A stretch of 9,127 nt of DNA from Pirellulaceae bacterium (lineage in GTDB: Bacteria; Planctomycetota; Planctomycetia; Pirellulales; Pirellulaceae), in contig JADLDX010000510.1 of assembly GCA_020846515.1 (NCBI GenBank), positions 1 through 9,127 of the forward strand, written 5' to 3'. This document shows positions 7,701 to 9,127 of the stretch, piece by piece (within the stretch, counting starts at the first letter, position 1; every line of letters starts with the position of its first letter). Made by a program: the position numbers and the translations under genes. The notes beneath the pieces are model-generated. The model ran no database searches and was not told where the DNA came from. It was given only the letters and a program-made list of their open reading frames with translations.

Positions 7701-8595
7701 AACGGGCCACTCGAACGTTTTGCCAGGTCGTGTCTCGGTCGTCACCACCAACTGGTCGAATCGAGAAATCGGCCTCCATCGCTGGCAGTGTGACGAGAGC
7801 CAAGTCGCCCAGCACGCGCAGCGGCAGGGTTACAATCTTTCCTGAATCCGAATTTCCTAAATTTGCATTGCCTGAATTTGAGCGATCGTTCTGGCTCTGC
7901 AACTGAAGCTGAACGTCGGCAGGAAACGGGGGACGGCGATCAATCACCTGAACTTCTAGTTCGCTGCCGATCGCAATCATGGAAGGCAGGCTGACCAGTT
8001 CCAGTTGATCGGACTTAGGCCAAGGCGCTGAGGCCCATGGAAATGCGATGCGTTGCAAGCCTCGACTGGCAGCCGGGGCAACGGCTAGCAACAGACCTAC
8101 GACCGCGATGCTCAGGCCACACATCAACGCCGCGCGACGTGTTGGCCTGGGATCAAGGAAGCTGTGCCACGGCAATTCGGTTAGCGGGTGGCTGGCCATC
8201 TTGCGAGCGGCTGTGCGCAGGTCTTGAGATCCAAATCGCAAATCTTCCAGCGGCAATTCACCAACGGCCACCAGGTTGCTCAATTCGCCTCGTAACTCAG
8301 GTCGCTTTTGCTCGATCCACTGCGCTACGCGGACGGGGGAGAGCGAAAACTGCCAGGCCGAGGGTAGAAAATAGGTCGCGATCGCCGCAGTGGACGCTAA
8401 CCACAACAAGCTCAACATCCAACGCAAGCCAACTTCTTCGACATGTAGGCCATAATCGAAGGCCACGAAACAGACAGTGGACAACAGCGACGCGCCAACG
8501 CACCACAGCCCAGCGCGCCAACGATAGAGCCTAACAGCCCGCTCAGCCAGTTGCTCAACCGATCTGCGAATCTGTTGCTCTGCCTGCGCGTCCAC
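4747..8595 (-). CDS. Giant membrane-anchored Ig-like/coiled-coil protein (DUF4175-like architecture)
   Basis: 1282 residues. Predicted membrane segments lie at about 27-47, 58-77 and 154-174. After them comes a beta-rich region (about 195-580) with Ig-like strand patterns, including LPDLVEHHFNVQPPAYSGQ (299-317) and the segment around VWTIRIIRDREPTLTLVP (427-444). From about 583 to 1070 it is Gln/Ala/Glu-rich with heptad-like spacing, a long coiled coil broken by a Ser/Pro linker at about 820-845. The tail (1085-1282) is helical with an Asp/Ser/Pro linker at about 1190-1225. The order (three membrane helices, beta-rich middle, long helical part) recalls DUF4175/TIGR02302-type proteins; this match is by architecture only. 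Most of the protein is probably outside the cytoplasmic membrane, acting as a scaffold or spacer. Start is GTG: an in-frame TGA lies directly before it (8596-8598), and AGGA sits 7 nt upstream. It is the first gene of the operon. Confidence 0.9.
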   Translation of the reverse strand: MDAQAEQQIRRSVEQLAERAVRLYRWRAGLWCVGASLLSTVCFVAFDYGLHVEEVGLRWMLSLLWLASTAAIATYFLPSAWQFSLSPVRVAQWIEQKRPELRGELSNLVAVGELPLEDLRFGSQDLRTAARKMASHPLTELPWHSFLDPRPTRRAALMCGLSIAVVGLLLAVAPAASRGLQRIAFPWASAPWPKSDQLELVSLPSMIAIGSELEVQVIDRRPPFPADVQLQLQSQNDRSNSGNANLGNSDSGKIVTLPLRVLGDLALVTLPAMEADFSIRPVGGDDRDTTWQNVRVARLPDLVEHHFNVQPPAYSGQTGARLVGQRIEVLSGSEVSFHGRFDAPVRSVKAIPIATTSTTPGTRVSSNNQAVTDPIPGLSAWDAQVASDGQSFQLFASGDVNSSLEQDRSWQLSLETIDGLVVRDDHVWTIRIIRDREPTLTLVPIEPQIITRQAVLPIVGQASDDLGLVEVTLIVRAESSGSASRDAASNPIRQTLWQRAAPSTTSPPAASAEASSTTAVTPTTADALDLPSKQVDISTIWQAADLRLVAGESVTVEMEARDTAGQTARSLPQTLQIQDEQAVLAQLQAKQAETFGPLRQLLESQKRNQQAIDRTRNIVRQTEQVEQSQVDALSNVRQLEQSVAETLTSGPRSLLNELNQLQQQLSRNALADSNLAEESGQLSQQIQQLQSESLEPALKSLDEAERLLRQAETDTGSLPAAIDQLNRAAQSHQRVTDQLARLVNSVAAAESLADVHKQIQELATQQDSLLAETQRLQIEQVIDPRSKQTSGKRVGVRSDQQSLARSVEDLINKLGQKLETSSTSSPPSTPPEDPANNPAGNSESADLDTALDTNARAVLQAAKTSFVDQRVADQMRQAAELVEAEQLSDAVKTQRLVAESLERVASHFRARDGGNLASSSENLQEIAEQLRTLVDQQGEMTGQLKRAQTSNADISETADLARQQAELAKRVESIAQQARESSSQRLIQSLESAQAAAQRASQQASDRELSEASQSAQDATDQLVEAQRNAQQRAEQLEQQLAEQQMLDLRGLVSDLAKRQEPVVERLKQLADPQPTQPEPNIASDVTREVWSKQLREAAATEEQIRQQLQARHRLSNQAIESTANQTGTGQDNAHPTEALDTFDWLLNQCDEELARTVAALERQRVRPEALSSAEMTLDLLRAAEIALNSKPVSPDATDPDSNSDNPKSDPTQDQRSTQDPNKRRPALASLKLLREVQTMINLRTDRLLEQGLEQSDPEFARLADQQQALAEQAEKIIRDLK
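7837..7893. repeat. Asn/Ser/Gly microrepeat inside the giant protein
   Basis: Encodes NDRSNSGNANLGNSDSGK and one flanking residue (about 235-253). Degenerate 5-residue units NSGNA, NLGNS and DSGK can be seen, with imperfect copies of CCTGAATTTG-type DNA. It is a flexible loop inserted between beta strands of the Ig-like region. Confidence 0.5.
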
Positions 8596-8602
8596 TCATT
8601 CA

Positions 8603-8606
8603 TCCT
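8603..8606 (-). promoter_or_regulatory. Ribosome binding site deciding a GTG start
   Basis: AGGA on the minus strand, followed by 7 nt and then GTG (8593-8595). An in-frame TGA immediately before the GTG excludes any longer form, and the nearby ATGs at 8597-8599 and 8601-8603 are in other frames. This supports GTG as the true start of the 1282-residue protein. Confidence 0.55.
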
Positions 8607-8657
8607 ACAAGAAATGCGATAGTCTCTCAGTAGCGTCCCAACTAACCAGTCGGTTCT

Positions 8658-8663
8658 ATTGTA
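8658..8663 (-). promoter_or_regulatory. Possible -10 element of the operon promoter
   Basis: The minus strand reads TACAAT here, one base from the sigma-70 consensus TATAAT, about 63 nt before the first gene's GTG. No convincing -35 hexamer lies 16-18 nt further upstream, and planctomycete promoters are poorly characterised, so this is only a candidate. Confidence 0.2.
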
Positions 8664-8897
8664 CAGCAGGCCCAAGAGGCTGAAATCGCCCGACAAAATG
8701 GTTTCTGGTGCTTTACCATGAGCGTCGACGCGCCGGCACGACTCCACATGCCTGACGCTTTCGTGAGCGCCAGTGGCGATTCGTTGGCCAGTCGGCCGAC
8801 CATTTTGCCATCGTCTATGGTTCAATAGTTCGAAAAGCCTGGAGAAACGTCCATTTATCTTTCAGGCATAGGGTTTGCGTTGTGGTCGTAACGGGTT

Positions 8898-9019
8898 GCC
8901 ACTTTGAATCAGCCGCTGGGCGTTAGCCCCGGTTTTTTCAGCGAAAACCGGGGCTAACGCCAATACGGCTAATATCTAAGAAATAGCAGCGAATCACTGT
9001 GATTTTGATTCAAAGTGGC
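8898..9019. mobile_element. MITE/REP-like element with nested inverted repeats
   Basis: Terminal 14-bp perfect inverted repeats GCCACTTTGAATCA (8898-8911) and its complement (9006-9019) bracket a strong stem. 8919-8936 pairs perfectly over 18 bp with 8944-8961 around a 7-nt loop, and AGCCG (8911-8915) pairs with CGGCT (8966-8970). The right side carries 35 extra nt (8971-9005), including a small imperfect palindrome at 8992-9004. There is no coding capacity. The element is non-autonomous if mobile at all; target-site duplications are not obvious. Stems resembling GGCGTTAGCCCCGG are, from memory, abundant in planctomycete genomes. Confidence 0.6.
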
Positions 9020-9044
9020 GCTGTCCAGCTAGTTACCACTAGAA

Positions 9045-9127
9045 ATGAACCATTCGATGCAAAGAGTGCGCGCGTTTACGTTAGTTGAGTTGTTGGTAGT
9101 CATTGCGATCATTGGCATTCTGGTCGG
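9045..9127 (+). CDS. Prepilin-like N-terminus, probably DUF1559 family (partial, runs off window)
   Basis: The first 27 codons are visible, ending in ...RAFTLVELLVVIAIIGILV. This is the type IV prepilin/type II pseudopilin N-methylation motif (FTLVE, with Glu at +5 of the mature protein) and hydrophobic helix. In planctomycetes such genes usually encode DUF1559 proteins of about 300-400 residues, processed by a PilD-like peptidase at the membrane. An in-frame TAG at 9030-9032 limits the start to the ATG at 9045 or the ATG at 9057; neither has a good Shine-Dalgarno. The residue before Phe is Ala rather than the canonical Gly. The gene is transcribed away from the operon and its 3' part is missing, so the DUF1559 assignment rests on the N-terminus alone. 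Confidence 0.8.
   Translation, partial: MNHSMQRVRAFTLVELLVVIAIIGILV

Larger units (their letters stand above)
8596..9044. other. 449-bp intergenic region between divergent genes
   Basis: No convincing gene is seen. The region must contain the promoters of the leftward operon and the rightward prepilin gene. It holds a candidate -10 box (8658-8663), the 10-bp palindromes at 8722-8731 and 8791-8800, a 9-bp inverted pair (8694-8702 with 8799-8807), and the 122-bp inverted-repeat element at 8898-9019. A minus-strand open frame at 8600-8825 would need a TTG start and runs into the first operon gene out of frame, so it is not called. Confidence 0.7.

Noticed and set aside
8037..8534. Plus-strand 165-residue open frame
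   Set aside because: Antisense to the membrane-segment region of the giant protein; Arg/Ser-rich composition without motifs.
8694..8807. Distant inverted pair CAAAATGGT/ACCATTTTG and two 10-bp palindromes as an operator
   Set aside because: A 9-bp pair 96 nt apart and short GC-rich palindromes are close to chance expectation; no known regulator site is matched.
8412..8825. Minus-strand 137-residue open frame beginning in the intergenic region
   Set aside because: It needs a TTG start, overlaps the giant protein out of frame for most of its length, and shows no domain.
8919..8961. The 18-bp stem as a classical intrinsic terminator
   Set aside because: No T-run follows the stem on either strand, and it lies between divergent gene starts where no terminator is needed.

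Overview
The window most likely comes from a planctomycete (Pirellulaceae-like) chromosome. This rests on three things. The right edge carries the 5' end of a DUF1559-type prepilin-like gene, a family greatly expanded in Planctomycetes. The minus strand carries a very large membrane-anchored Ig-like/coiled-coil protein in one operon with a terpenoid-cyclase-fold lipoprotein, a MoxR ATPase and a DUF58 protein. The intergenic DNA is full of GC-rich structured palindromes. This assignment is by family and context, not by a database search.

Layout: about 94% of the window is one five-gene operon on the minus strand, read from right to left. Gene 1 (8595-4747) is a 1282-residue protein with three predicted N-terminal membrane segments, a beta-rich middle and a long Gln-rich coiled-coil region. 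Gene 2 (4750-3617) is a secreted low-complexity protein with a compact C-terminal motif. Gene 3 (3620-2517) is a Tat-type lipoprotein with squalene-cyclase/prenyltransferase-type toroid repeats. Gene 4 (2500-1526) is a MoxR AAA+ ATPase. Gene 5 (1440-139) is a DUF58 membrane protein. Genes 1/2 and 2/3 overlap by ATGA, genes 3/4 are 16 nt apart, and genes 4/5 are separated by 85 nt containing an 18-bp tandem repeat. Three consecutive hairpins at 55-143 follow the last stop and probably mark the end of the transcript.

To the right, 8596-9044 is a 449-bp non-coding region between divergent genes. It holds a 122-bp element (8898-9019) with 14-bp terminal inverted repeats around a perfect 18-bp stem, resembling a MITE or REP-type repeat. 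At 9045 a plus-strand prepilin-like gene begins and runs off the window.

How the genes may work together: MoxR ATPases paired with DUF58 proteins usually act as chaperone-like modules for envelope or metal-dependent complexes, normally with VWA (Bat) proteins. Here no VWA gene is seen. The partners are instead three envelope proteins: the large coiled-coil protein, the Ser/Asn-rich secreted protein and the toroid lipoprotein. This suggests a planctomycete-specific envelope assembly or scaffold system, which is an inference and the most interesting reading of the window.
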